DNA of 64,000 nucleotides from JANQEU01 sp965601455. Its GTDB lineage: Bacteria; Bacteroidota; Bacteroidia; Cytophagales; Cyclobacteriaceae. Position numbers and translations under genes: made by a program. Every line of letters begins with the position of its first letter. Positions within the stretch are counted from its first letter, which is position 1. Positions 46,026-55,088 of this stretch are shown here, in pieces. The stretch is taken from positions 3,472,001 through 3,536,000 of the forward strand of contig OZ271831.1 in the NCBI GenBank assembly GCA_965601455.1. The letters are read 5' to 3'. The notes below the pieces were generated by a model. It was not told where the DNA came from, did no database searches, and was given only the letters and a program-made list of their open reading frames with translations.

Positions 46026-46943
46026 TTAGACTACGTACTTAAGTTCTAGTTCACCCATTCTGATCACCGAATCCGGATGGACCTCGACTTCTTCATCTGG
46101 TGATAGTTCTTTGCCATCCAATTGCGTGTAGTTGGTCTCACTCAAGTTCTTGAGGAATATTTTTCCATTGGACTGGATAATTTCAGCTTGTCTCCTTGAA
46201 ATTGTTTTTTCCGTCAACTGAATATGAGAGAAAGCCTTCTCGCCGGTTACTACTTCCCTTCCAATAGAAACAATGTTTCCTTTAGGAGATGGGAATCCTG
46301 AGATCATAAATTCCTTGCCTTTATCCTCACCGGCAGTAACTACCAACTTGCCAGGGATAAATTTTAAAGTTTTCGGTGAGTTTGTGGGTATTCTGATTGT
46401 TTTGAAGTCATTGTCGTATCCACCTCCTTCACCTCCGAGATCCAACGCTGGAGTAGGTTCGATAGTAGATATGTAGGGGGGTTTTGACGTTCGAACGATC
46501 AAAACAATGATCAACACAGCGATAACCAAAAAACCCGTAAATAATCCAAACAAGACCATCGGGTTGTTCATTCCGGTGGCATCCCTGATAACTGTTTTTG
46601 ATTTTTCAATTAAATAAGGTTGCTGCGTGTAGGGATCAATAACAACCGTTCCTGAAACATTATAAAGCGAAAATACCTCTGGCTTAATGTCCATGGTAGT
46701 TACGTTGATCTCTGATCCAAAATCACCTTTTATAATGTAACTCGCCGTTGACTGAGCGTCACCTGGAGTGAATTGAGTTACCTGTCCATGAACAGTAACA
46801 AATTCATTATTGTATTTGGCAGGATCCGCCATAATACTATCAATTGGTGTAAATTCTTCATTTGTACCTTGACCAATTGTCGGATGCATGTAGGTCAAAA
46901 CAAGTACAATTAGCAGGTAGTGATATAAAGTCTTGAATTTCAT
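46026..46943 (-). CDS. Membrane FHA-domain protein with periplasmic OB-like domain
   Basis: The 305-residue protein starts with a signal peptide (MKFKTLYHYLLIVLVLTYM). A periplasmic domain at ~residues 45-120 looks like an OB fold (FVTVHGQVTQFTPGD, YIIKGDFGSEINVTT, VSGTVVIDP). A membrane helix follows at ~128-151, then a flexible Gly/Pro linker and a C-terminal cytoplasmic FHA domain (about 200-305) with Gly228-Arg229, His240 and Ser249-Arg250-Arg251. FHA domains read phosphothreonine, so it is the probable reader of the kinase in the same operon. I chose the ATG at 46943 because it begins the signal peptide; an upstream in-frame start would add 22 polar residues. Confidence 0.85.
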   Translation of the reverse strand: MKFKTLYHYLLIVLVLTYMHPTIGQGTNEEFTPIDSIMADPAKYNNEFVTVHGQVTQFTPGDAQSTASYIIKGDFGSEINVTTMDIKPEVFSLYNVSGTVVIDPYTQQPYLIEKSKTVIRDATGMNNPMVLFGLFTGFLVIAVLIIVLIVRTSKPPYISTIEPTPALDLGGEGGGYDNDFKTIRIPTNSPKTLKFIPGKLVVTAGEDKGKEFMISGFPSPKGNIVSIGREVVTGEKAFSHIQLTEKTISRRQAEIIQSNGKIFLKNLSETNYTQLDGKELSPDEEVEVHPDSVIRMGELELKYVV

Positions 46944-47048
46944 TTTAATCGCAGTTGGATTGCTAGTTACTTTATTATTTTGTTCGTTCAAATCAATTAT
47001 TAGTTCCAAATTCCTTCACCTTAGAAGTAGTTCTTATTTTCAACAAAT

Positions 47049-49478
47049 CTATCCTAAGATATCCTCCTGAAGAACTTCCTTTCTAGCTTCTTTAATTTTT
47101 TCTTGTTTCATTCGTTTGTCCAAGATGATAGTAAATCTCGTTCCTTTTCCAATGCCACTATTAACCTGGATTGCTCCTCCATGTTTTTCAATAATTGAGT
47201 AGCTAATTGAGAGTCCCAGACCCGTGCCGGAACCGGGCTCCTTGGTGGTGTAGAAAGGTTCGAAAATATGCTCTATTACATCTTCAGTCATACCTGTTCC
47301 AGTATCAGCAATTTCAATAGATACCCGATCTTTCAGGTCTTTCGTAGTAATCGATATTACGCCTTTGTCAGGAATTGCATCGACAGCATTACTAATCAGG
47401 TTCACAAAAACTTGATTTAGCTGTCCTGGAAAGCACTCAATGTCGTCCACACCTGAATCGTAGTTGAGCTTGATCTTGGCTACCGTCAAATACTTTGTTT
47501 TGAGAATGAGTAATGCAGAATCGATAATATTATGAAGACTTACTGACTGAAGTTCCTCGCTATCTTGTCTGGAGAATATTCTTAGACTATTTGTAATCTC
47601 GTTTATTCTATTAGTTCCAAAAAGGACATCCTTCAGAATATTTGGAACAATCTCATAAGCCAGACTCAGTTCATCTTGTAGCTTGTGTTGTAGCTTATCT
47701 AAAACCCTTTTATCGGAACCTGGATCATCTTTCAGGTTTTGTATAGCTGCCAAAATCTTACGTGTGTTTTCCAGAGTATTGTCCAATGTTTCAATACCAG
47801 CCCTTACGAAGTTTACAGGATTTTTTATCTCATGTACGATGCCAGCTGTGAGCTGACCTAAAGATGACATTTTCTCTGCCTGTATTAATTGCGTTTGTGC
47901 AGACTTAAGTTCAATGTTTGAACGTTGAAGGTCAGCGCTATTCTTTTCAGCAAGCTTCAGGGCCTTTGTTAACTCAGTTTTCGCATTTTGGAGCTCAACC
48001 TGATGCTCGGCCAAACCTTTATTTTTTAAGCTAATTATTTTTCTACTTTGATATCCTCTCCAAATGAAGATAGCCAGCACAATAATTACTACGGATGCAA
48101 ATATTGTGGTAAGAATAAAGATTTGCTTTCGCTGCTCTGCAGTTTCGGTTTGCGCTTTCTGCAATTCCCACTGCTGTTGCATAATCATGCGTTCTTTCCT
48201 GGACAACTCCAGGGCCTGCTCACTTTCTATTTTATCCAAGGCATCCATGCCCTCTATTTCTGAATCAACTTTTGATATAAGTACCATTTCTTCCTGTGTC
48301 TGACCACTGGAAGAGGTATTTCTGACTGTCCTTTCTTCAATGGAAGCGACGAGAAGATTGGCATTAGCAACCCTTTGTCTGTATTCCCTGTTTTCCTTTT
48401 CTATTTCTTTTTTAAGATCAGAGAGTTTTGTTTCGTAATAAACCTTTTTATCAGCCTCCTCAGAGTAAGCAAATGCTTTTATGTAATACTCATAAGTGTT
48501 TATCAACGCGGGATAGAAGTTATTCTCTTTTGCAATTTGCTCCGCACCTTTAAGGTAATAGATGGTACTTTCAATGTCATTGTTGGTCAGAGACAAATTA
48601 GCTTGTTGATTCATGGACTCCGCCAAACTAAAAAAATCAGATTTAGACCTGCTTTCCGCCACAGCACTGTTCAACACGTTTTTAGCTTGATCGATTTTAC
48701 CTAAAGCCGTTAATGCTTTCGCTAATGTTAACTTGAATTTTGGCTGTGATGGATTCGCTTCGTTTAATGAATTGCTGATTTCTAATGCCTTGTCCAACTG
48801 TGCTGTTTCAAGATATGAGCTGGATAAGAGATCCAGCACTTCCGGTTTTTTGGATTCAGACCCTTTTGAGAGGATCATATAGTTCTCACCATGAGTAACC
48901 GCATCGGAAAAGCGACTTTCAGCGATCAATGACTTAAGTAAACCTTCGTATATGTTATCAACTATGATAGCATTTCCGCTGTACTCACCAATTTCCTCAA
49001 CTAATATCTGGTAGGATGACGAGGAACTTCCATAGTCCTTTGCTTCGAATGAATTCAGAGCAGACGCTTGTAAAGACTTAGCTTGACCCAATTTGTCTTT
49101 ACCCGCTTTATACAAATCATAACTCCTGGTGAAGCACCTTTCTGCTTCTCCATGTGCATGCATTTCAAGGTAAACTTTACCAAGTAAGTAGTACGCTTCA
49201 GCTTGCTCGGTAACCAGTGACCCCTCCTCAGAAGATTTCATTACCAGCTGCAAATATTGTCTTATAGCATTGGCATGATCGCCACTTTCCAAATAACTGG
49301 TCCCAAGAATCAGCAAGAACTGTTTGAACAACACATCATCTCCGGAAGCTGCAGTCATCAAAAGTCCCTCCTGTCCGTAAGCAACCGCCTTCTGAAATTG
49401 ACTTTGTTGAAAGGCTTTTTCCGCGTTTTCAAGTATTTGTTGGCTTTTAGTTTGAGCCACGGCCATTACTGCCACCAA
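47049..49478 (-). CDS. TPR-sensor membrane histidine kinase
   Basis: About 810 residues. The first ~400 form tetratricopeptide helices facing the periplasm. A membrane helix (about residues 454-477, IFILTTIFASVVIIVLAIF) leads to a coiled coil (~480-540), a HisKA phosphoacceptor site with His549 (GIVHEIKNPVNF), and a HATPase domain with NLISNAVDAI, DTGTGM and GSGTGLGLSI. No receiver domain is fused and no response regulator gene is adjacent. The start is uncertain. The position given is a TTG that leaves only a stub of the signal peptide. In-frame codons upstream to 49532 encode a good signal peptide (NIFFTTFLVLVAVMAVAQ) but contain no ATG, GTG or TTG. It lies 105 bases upstream of the FHA gene. 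Confidence 0.85.
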   Translation of the reverse strand: MVAVMAVAQTKSQQILENAEKAFQQSQFQKAVAYGQEGLLMTAASGDDVLFKQFLLILGTSYLESGDHANAIRQYLQLVMKSSEEGSLVTEQAEAYYLLGKVYLEMHAHGEAERCFTRSYDLYKAGKDKLGQAKSLQASALNSFEAKDYGSSSSSYQILVEEIGEYSGNAIIVDNIYEGLLKSLIAESRFSDAVTHGENYMILSKGSESKKPEVLDLLSSSYLETAQLDKALEISNSLNEANPSQPKFKLTLAKALTALGKIDQAKNVLNSAVAESRSKSDFFSLAESMNQQANLSLTNNDIESTIYYLKGAEQIAKENNFYPALINTYEYYIKAFAYSEEADKKVYYETKLSDLKKEIEKENREYRQRVANANLLVASIEERTVRNTSSSGQTQEEMVLISKVDSEIEGMDALDKIESEQALELSRKERMIMQQQWELQKAQTETAEQRKQIFILTTIFASVVIIVLAIFIWRGYQSRKIISLKNKGLAEHQVELQNAKTELTKALKLAEKNSADLQRSNIELKSAQTQLIQAEKMSSLGQLTAGIVHEIKNPVNFVRAGIETLDNTLENTRKILAAIQNLKDDPGSDKRVLDKLQHKLQDELSLAYEIVPNILKDVLFGTNRINEITNSLRIFSRQDSEELQSVSLHNIIDSALLILKTKYLTVAKIKLNYDSGVDDIECFPGQLNQVFVNLISNAVDAIPDKGVISITTKDLKDRVSIEIADTGTGMTEDVIEHIFEPFYTTKEPGSGTGLGLSISYSIIEKHGGAIQVNSGIGKGTRFTIILDKRMKQEKIKEARKEVLQEDILG

Positions 49479-49836
49479 TACTAAAAAAGTGGTGAAAAAT
49501 ATATTGAGCGTTATGGTACTTTTTCCAGTGATTGATTAGAGAGTTTAAGAATTTGAAGTTGACAAATAAATGATGAATAATCAACTCCTATTCTTTATAC
49601 AGGGGCTATTGGCAGAATTTTCAACTACTTATGCAGGATTTTTGACATGCCTCAGAACTTATCTAGCAAGCAATCGGTTGACACCGTGGTAAAAGTAAAA
49701 AAGCAAATCCCCTTGAAAATCATCTAATTCAGATTTTCATCAGAAAGTGCTCAAAATGAAAACAGACCTCTCTCGTAAAATGCAATCGTTAATGAAACTG
49801 GTGTATTTAAATCTACGGGTAGCTTGAATCGCTCTC
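49479..49836. other. Intergenic region between divergent histidine kinase and DUF5916 genes
   Basis: This AT-rich stretch separates two divergent genes. Its left ~55 bases probably encode the missing signal peptide of the histidine kinase (see that entry). I see no RNA gene, hairpin terminator or clear TAnnTTTG promoter in the rest, though both genes must be expressed from here. Confidence 0.5.
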
Positions 49837-52086
49837 ATGAAACAGTCAAAACTCAACCTAAAAAACAGTATTAAGGAAGGCTTGCTAACAGTCTTTTTCC
49901 TGGTCACGACCCTGAGTGTTTTTGCACAGGATCTAACCATCAAAAGATCAACAGGACCGATCAAGTTAGATGGTGTCCTTGACGAAGATGCGTGGCTGGA
50001 ATCTGATTCCGCAGTTAATTGGATGCAATTCTTCCCATTCGATACTTCCCTTGCTGTTTCTCAAACCAAGGCTATGATTCTGTATGATGATGAGTTCATT
50101 TACATCGCTGGGGTCATGCAAAACATTGAGTCGGATAGACAATATGTTACCCCCTCCTTAAGAAGGGATTTTAGAGGGGAAGCAAACGACAGTTTCTCTG
50201 TCCAATTTGATACATTCAAAGACCACACCAATGGGTTTCTATTTGGTATAAACCCTTTTGGGGTGCGAAGAGAAGCCTTAATAGCGGACGGTGGCGGGGG
50301 TCGAGGTAGTTTTGGAATCGATTGGGACAATAAGTGGTATGGAGAAGCTAAGCAATATGATGGGTATTGGGTTGCCGAAATGGCTATCCCCTTCAAAACG
50401 CTCAGATTCAATGAAGGTCAAAACGAATGGTACATTAATTTCTACAGAGTAGATAGTGAAAATGCTGAAAGATCGACATGGTCTCCAATTCCACGAAACT
50501 TCTCTATAATAAACATGGCCACTCACCGTACACTCAAATGGGATCAACCCACTAAAAAACCAGGTGCGAATATTTCCGTCATTCCTTATGTCACTGCCGG
50601 AGCGTCGAAAGACTTTGAAAGTGGCACTCCACAAGACAATCAGTTCGGCGCTGGATTTGACGTGAAATATGGTATAACAAGTGGTTTGAACCTGGACCTC
50701 ACGGTTAATCCCGATTTTAGCCAAGTAGAAGTCGATCAGCAAGTGACAAACCTTGACAGATTTGAGATTTTCTTCCCTGAAAGACGCCAATTTTTTCTTG
50801 AAAATGCGGATTTATTCGCCAATTCCGGAAACCGGGGTACTAGACCATTTTTTAGTCGAAGAATTGGTGTTACTCAAGATGCCTCAACTGGAAATAATGT
50901 CCAAAATCCTATTCCATTTGGCGCAAGAATTTCTGGTAAACTGAATAACAATACAAGGGTGGGCCTTCTTTCGATGCAAGCTGGAGCCGATGGCGAAAAT
51001 GGACTCCCTTCGTATAATTACTTTGTTGGAACCGTTCAGCAAAAGGTTTTTACCCGATCTAATGTTGCTTTTATGTTTGTGAATAAGCAGACTTTTGCGG
51101 ACGAAACGGAATATGGCAGTGACAGTCTATCAGCTTATAACCGAACTCTTGGCGTAGACTATAACCTGGCAAGTGCTGATAATAGATGGAATGGAAAATT
51201 TTTCTATCATCAGTCAATCGACGAAATTCAACCGGACAGCGCTTTTGCCGCAGGCGCTTCAATAGATTTCAGTACATACAAATGGGACTGGAGATTATTC
51301 AGCCAGGTCGTTGGAGCAAACTATAATCCTGAGGTGGGATTCGTGAGAAGAAGGGACATCCGTCAGCTGGCCAGTACGGTAAGGTATCGATGGTTTCCTT
51401 CTGGTGGCAGTATTCAAAGTCACGGCCCAGGATTTGATTTCGACATGTTGGGTAATGATACATATGGATTCCTGGATTGGGATGTGAATATTCTATATAA
51501 CATCAATTTTCGAAACACTGCTGAATTCAGTTCCAGATTAAGGAAGGAATACACGTACCTATTTAATTCTTTTGATCCAAGCGGATCGGGTGGGCTTGAG
51601 CTCGGCGAGGATACGGAATACAAGAATTACGTAATTATCGCTCAGTTCCGGTCAGATGCGAGAAAGAAGGTGTTTTTCAATGCCAGTACTCGATCTGGAC
51701 AATACTTCAATGGAACACGGCTGAATCTGCAAGGATCCATCGGATACAGATACCAACCATTTGGTTTTACAAGCATTGATTTTCAATTCAACAGCATTAA
51801 CCTTCCGGAACCCTACAACTCAGCAAATCTGTATTTGATTGGTCCACGATTTGACTTTACCTTCACTAAAAAGTTATTCTGGACAACCCTGGTCCAGTAT
51901 AACAGCCAAATTGAAAACCTCAGTCTAAACAGTAGGTTACAATGGCGATTTAAACCTGTTTCGGATTTCTTCCTTGTTTACACCGATAACTACTTCGCTT
52001 TTGACGACAGATCTGGTCTCATACAAATTGGAGCGCCGAAAACAAGATCTCTTGTTTTCAAACTAACTTACTGGCTCAATCTTTAA
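49837..52086 (+). CDS. DUF5916 / CBM9-like outer-membrane protein
   Basis: This 749-residue protein has a signal peptide ending SVFAQ at about residue 31. A CBM9-like domain (~32-230) carries IKLDGVLDEDAWLESDSAV, VSQTKAMILYDDEFIYI and WVAEMAIPFKTLRF. The ~500 residues after it are typical of DUF5916 (NPDFSQVEVDQQVTNLDRFE, FFPERRQFFLEN, PFFSRRIG) and strand-rich toward the end, consistent with an outer-membrane barrel. These proteins are common in Bacteroidota, and the substrate is unknown. The HD-domain gene begins 2 bases after its stop codon. Confidence 0.85.
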   Translation: MKQSKLNLKNSIKEGLLTVFFLVTTLSVFAQDLTIKRSTGPIKLDGVLDEDAWLESDSAVNWMQFFPFDTSLAVSQTKAMILYDDEFIYIAGVMQNIESDRQYVTPSLRRDFRGEANDSFSVQFDTFKDHTNGFLFGINPFGVRREALIADGGGGRGSFGIDWDNKWYGEAKQYDGYWVAEMAIPFKTLRFNEGQNEWYINFYRVDSENAERSTWSPIPRNFSIINMATHRTLKWDQPTKKPGANISVIPYVTAGASKDFESGTPQDNQFGAGFDVKYGITSGLNLDLTVNPDFSQVEVDQQVTNLDRFEIFFPERRQFFLENADLFANSGNRGTRPFFSRRIGVTQDASTGNNVQNPIPFGARISGKLNNNTRVGLLSMQAGADGENGLPSYNYFVGTVQQKVFTRSNVAFMFVNKQTFADETEYGSDSLSAYNRTLGVDYNLASADNRWNGKFFYHQSIDEIQPDSAFAAGASIDFSTYKWDWRLFSQVVGANYNPEVGFVRRRDIRQLASTVRYRWFPSGGSIQSHGPGFDFDMLGNDTYGFLDWDVNILYNINFRNTAEFSSRLRKEYTYLFNSFDPSGSGGLELGEDTEYKNYVIIAQFRSDARKKVFFNASTRSGQYFNGTRLNLQGSIGYRYQPFGFTSIDFQFNSINLPEPYNSANLYLIGPRFDFTFTKKLFWTTLVQYNSQIENLSLNSRLQWRFKPVSDFFLVYTDNYFAFDDRSGLIQIGAPKTRSLVFKLTYWLNL

Positions 52087-52088
52087 TT

Positions 52089-52628
52089 ATGAATTACGAA
52101 GATGCCAGAAGTATTCTTCTTTCAATGACCAAATCGGAAAGCCTGCTTCGTCACGCAAGAACGGTTGAGTTAGTAATGGCAGCATACGGTGAAAAACTAG
52201 GTGAAGATCAGGAGGAATGGGGTATAACCGGACTATTGCATGATGCCGACTACGAAAAATATCCTGATCAACACCCGGATATTATCGTTTCGAAACTTCG
52301 GAACCTCGGTGAGGAAAAGATTGCTCATGCGATTTCAGCGCATTACACAAAATGGGGTGTAGACTATGAAACTCAATTAGATAAAGCTTTATTGGCTTGT
52401 GACGAATTAACTGGCTTTGTTGTAGCTTGTTGCCAGGTAAGGCCGGATGGCATCTCTACCCTAACACCGAAATCAGTAAAAAAGAAGCTTAAACAAAAGA
52501 GCTTTGCAGCTAAGGTAGAGCGGGATGAAATAGAGAAAGGTGTTGAGCTGTTAGGAGTAGATATGACCGAGCACATTCAGTATATAATTGAGGTATTAAA
52601 GGAAAACAAAGAAGAACTAGGTATCTAA
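52089..52628 (+). CDS. HD-domain metal-dependent hydrolase
   Basis: This 179-residue protein has the HD signature: His22 (LLRHARTVE), His51-Asp52 (GLLHDADYEKYP), His85 and Asp105 (LLACDELTGF). HD proteins are phosphohydrolases that often act on nucleotides; the substrate of this small subfamily is not known. It is soluble, with no signal peptide. It follows the DUF5916 gene with a 2-base gap and is probably co-transcribed. Confidence 0.82.
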   Translation: MNYEDARSILLSMTKSESLLRHARTVELVMAAYGEKLGEDQEEWGITGLLHDADYEKYPDQHPDIIVSKLRNLGEEKIAHAISAHYTKWGVDYETQLDKALLACDELTGFVVACCQVRPDGISTLTPKSVKKKLKQKSFAAKVERDEIEKGVELLGVDMTEHIQYIIEVLKENKEELGI

Positions 52629-52786
52629 AACGGGTTTTATTTGCTGGCTGGTCAGAAAATGAGGGTGCCATTTCGGTATCGCGTATTCCGGATTCAGTAT
52701 GATAAGGTACCGCATCAGATTGAAGTGATTTCAAATTGAGAACCAATGCTTCATTTTTGATGTATGAAATACCAGAACCCAATAGT

Positions 52787-52790
52787 GAGG
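52787..52790 (+). promoter_or_regulatory. Shine-Dalgarno-like GAGG deciding the start of the next gene
   Basis: GAGG lies 6 bases before the ATG at 52797. Purine-rich ribosome sites are weak in most genes of this window, so its presence favours the 52797 start over the ATG at 52764. Confidence 0.4.
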
Positions 52791-52796
52791 TGGATC

Positions 52797-54041
52797 ATGA
52801 AATATAAGAGGCAATTACTTATCACCATCGGTAACCTCGTTGCATTGTTTATAGTGTTTTCGGAAGTGAATGCACAGGTAAAGAATGTTGAAGGATACAT
52901 CTACGGAAGAATTACTACTCTGGATACAGACTACCAGGGACAAATCCGCTGGGGAAAGGAAGAGGCCTTTTGGAATGATTATTTCAATAGCATTAAGGCG
53001 AAAGACAGCTATTACGATCGGTATGTTGATAGAGATCGAGAGGAAGAATCAAATGATTGGTCCGACTTCAACTGGGATTTCAGCAGAATATGGGAAGACC
53101 AATTTAGTACATCCTCCCATGTCTTTTCTTGTCAGTTTGGGGACATCAAAACACTCGAAGATTTCGATCGAAAATCGATCACAGTTGGACTTAAGAATGG
53201 GGCGAAACTTCGATTAAACGGCGGTTCCAATGATATTGGAGCTACCATCCGAATGAAAGACGATGAATTAGGAGAGGTTACTATCCGATGGGAACGAATT
53301 GTAGAGGTAGAATTTCTGCCCACACCAAGAAATATGAAAGTTGCTGGTGGAGATCCAATCTTTGGTACGGTTGAAACTTACCGAAAGGGTACCTTCACCG
53401 GGTTTATTCAGTGGGACCATGATGAACGGTTGGGTGAAGATGTACTGGACGGCGACATGCGAAATGAGGATCTTTCCATCCCATTTAAGAATATCAGATA
53501 TATCGAAAAGCAGGGTAATGGCTGTGATGTGGAATTAAAGTCAGGCCGTCAATTCTACCTGACCAACTCAAACGACGTAGATAATGATAATAATGGCGTA
53601 ATCGTTACTGTTCCCGGTGTTGGAAAGATCGATATACCATGGAAATATTTCCGCAGTGTATCGCTTATGGATCCACCAAATAGCGGCCAAACTTTTGACT
53701 CCTATGAGGTTCCAAAAGGACTTTTCGGCACTGTTTACACCATTGATGGATCTCAGTTCAGTGGAAAATTGATTTACGATATTGATGAAGTCTGGGAGTT
53801 GGAAACCCTCGATGGTAATGATGACGATGTGGAGTACAAAATAGCGTTCAGACACGTTAAGAGTATTATACCAAAGAACTACGCTTATTCTCTGGTTAAA
53901 CTTAAAAACGGTGATCAGATCTTGCTGGGAGACACTCAAGATGTGGATGACAGCAATGATGGAATTCTGGTCTTCGAGGACCCCGACAGTGAACCGATCC
54001 ACATTCCTTGGAGGAAACTTGCTGAAGTTGTCTTTGATTGA
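52797..54041 (+). CDS. Exported triple-repeat protein, paralogue of the gene at 56003
   Basis: This 414-residue exported protein has a signal peptide (KYKRQLLITIGNLVALFIVF...VNAQ). It contains three internal repeats of ~110-130 residues. Each opens with G-x-I/V-T-T and an F/Y-x-G-x-I-x-W-x-x-D/E-E segment (for example FTGFIQWDHDERLGED). Each closes with a V-x-L-x-x-G-x-x-x-x-L segment, a DV-x-x-x-x-x-GI stretch and IPW (NNGVIVTVPGVGKIDIPW). I do not know the family. A close paralogue lies at 56003, and a LytS/LytTR pair sits between the two, so both may be its targets. The first ATG of the frame is at 52764; I prefer 52797 because it has a GAGG site and gives a normal signal peptide. Confidence 0.75.
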   Translation: MKYKRQLLITIGNLVALFIVFSEVNAQVKNVEGYIYGRITTLDTDYQGQIRWGKEEAFWNDYFNSIKAKDSYYDRYVDRDREEESNDWSDFNWDFSRIWEDQFSTSSHVFSCQFGDIKTLEDFDRKSITVGLKNGAKLRLNGGSNDIGATIRMKDDELGEVTIRWERIVEVEFLPTPRNMKVAGGDPIFGTVETYRKGTFTGFIQWDHDERLGEDVLDGDMRNEDLSIPFKNIRYIEKQGNGCDVELKSGRQFYLTNSNDVDNDNNGVIVTVPGVGKIDIPWKYFRSVSLMDPPNSGQTFDSYEVPKGLFGTVYTIDGSQFSGKLIYDIDEVWELETLDGNDDDVEYKIAFRHVKSIIPKNYAYSLVKLKNGDQILLGDTQDVDDSNDGILVFEDPDSEPIHIPWRKLAEVVFD

Positions 54042-54063
54042 GGTAGATTAGTCACCTCATCTC

Positions 54064-55077
54064 ATGCTGAACCGAAAACCTATACAATTCATCGTTGCGC
54101 TGGTGATCATCACTCTGGTGGTGGTTGTGCTAACCGTCCAAAATCCAGAATCTACTTTCTACTATTCTTTGGGTTTAATCGCGGTTGTAGGTGTTCTCCT
54201 ATGGTTAGGTAACTCATGGATCACAAGACTTCTCGATAACTATTTCCCGTGGCTAACTTTTGGTCAAAAACGATTCTTTACTCATCTGGCTATTGGAATT
54301 GTCTATTCTCTAAGTGTATTTAACCTGGCCTATGTGGTGTTTAAATTGGCTTTCACCGAGGACCCACCGGCGGCTGAACAATTCATTCTTATAAATACTT
54401 TCGGAGCCATTTTCATAGTACCGGTTTTCTCAATCTACTTCAGCTTGTATTTTCTCAGCTACTGGCGGAAATCCGAATTGGAGATGGAAAAATTTCAAAA
54501 GGAAAGCATGCGTACTCAGCTCTCCACTCTCAAAAATCATTTAGATCCACATTTTCTATTCAACAACCTCAATATCCTGTCTAGTCTAATCGATAAGAAT
54601 AGAGAACAATCACAGGAATTTCTTGTTCGGTTCGCCCAGGTATATCGAACGATGTTATTAACCAAAGTGGAAGACCTTGTCACTCTTGAAGAGGAGATGA
54701 GTTTTATTGATTCATACATCTATCTAATCCGAACTCGCTTTGAAGAGAATATACAATTTCAAATCGAAATCGATGAAGAAGCCTATTACAGTATGTTACC
54801 ACCGCTTACGGTCCAACTTTTAATAGAGAATGCAGTTAAGCATAATATTGTCACTGAAGAACGTCCATTGAAAATCAAAATCGCCGCAAGTTGTGACCAA
54901 TTGAAAATCAGTAACACCCTTTATGAGAAGCCAGAAGACATCAAAACGAAATCGGGAACGGGAATAAAAAACATCAAAGAACGCTTCAAATACTTCTCTG
55001 AAACCGAATTGGTATTTGAAAAAAATACCAAAGAGTACAATGTAGTTCTCCCATTATTGGAGATAGAAACCATTTAA
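54064..55077 (+). CDS. LytS/YehU-type sensor histidine kinase
   Basis: This 337-residue protein has four N-terminal membrane helices (within residues ~8-140). The His_kinase domain follows, with His163 in LKNHLDPHFLFNNLN, and a compact HATPase part (LTVQLLIENAVKHNI, then SGTGIKNIKERF). This is the membrane sensor class that pairs with LytTR response regulators. Its partner begins 11 bases downstream. It starts 22 bases after the triple-repeat protein gene. Confidence 0.9.
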   Translation: MLNRKPIQFIVALVIITLVVVVLTVQNPESTFYYSLGLIAVVGVLLWLGNSWITRLLDNYFPWLTFGQKRFFTHLAIGIVYSLSVFNLAYVVFKLAFTEDPPAAEQFILINTFGAIFIVPVFSIYFSLYFLSYWRKSELEMEKFQKESMRTQLSTLKNHLDPHFLFNNLNILSSLIDKNREQSQEFLVRFAQVYRTMLLTKVEDLVTLEEEMSFIDSYIYLIRTRFEENIQFQIEIDEEAYYSMLPPLTVQLLIENAVKHNIVTEERPLKIKIAASCDQLKISNTLYEKPEDIKTKSGTGIKNIKERFKYFSETELVFEKNTKEYNVVLPLLEIETI

Positions 55078-55088
55078 TCCACACGGCC

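Noticed and set aside
14156..47009. A complete type VI secretion system
   Set aside because: FHA, phosphatase, kinase and TssR-like genes are present, but no sheath, tube, spike, baseplate or ClpV gene is found anywhere in the window.
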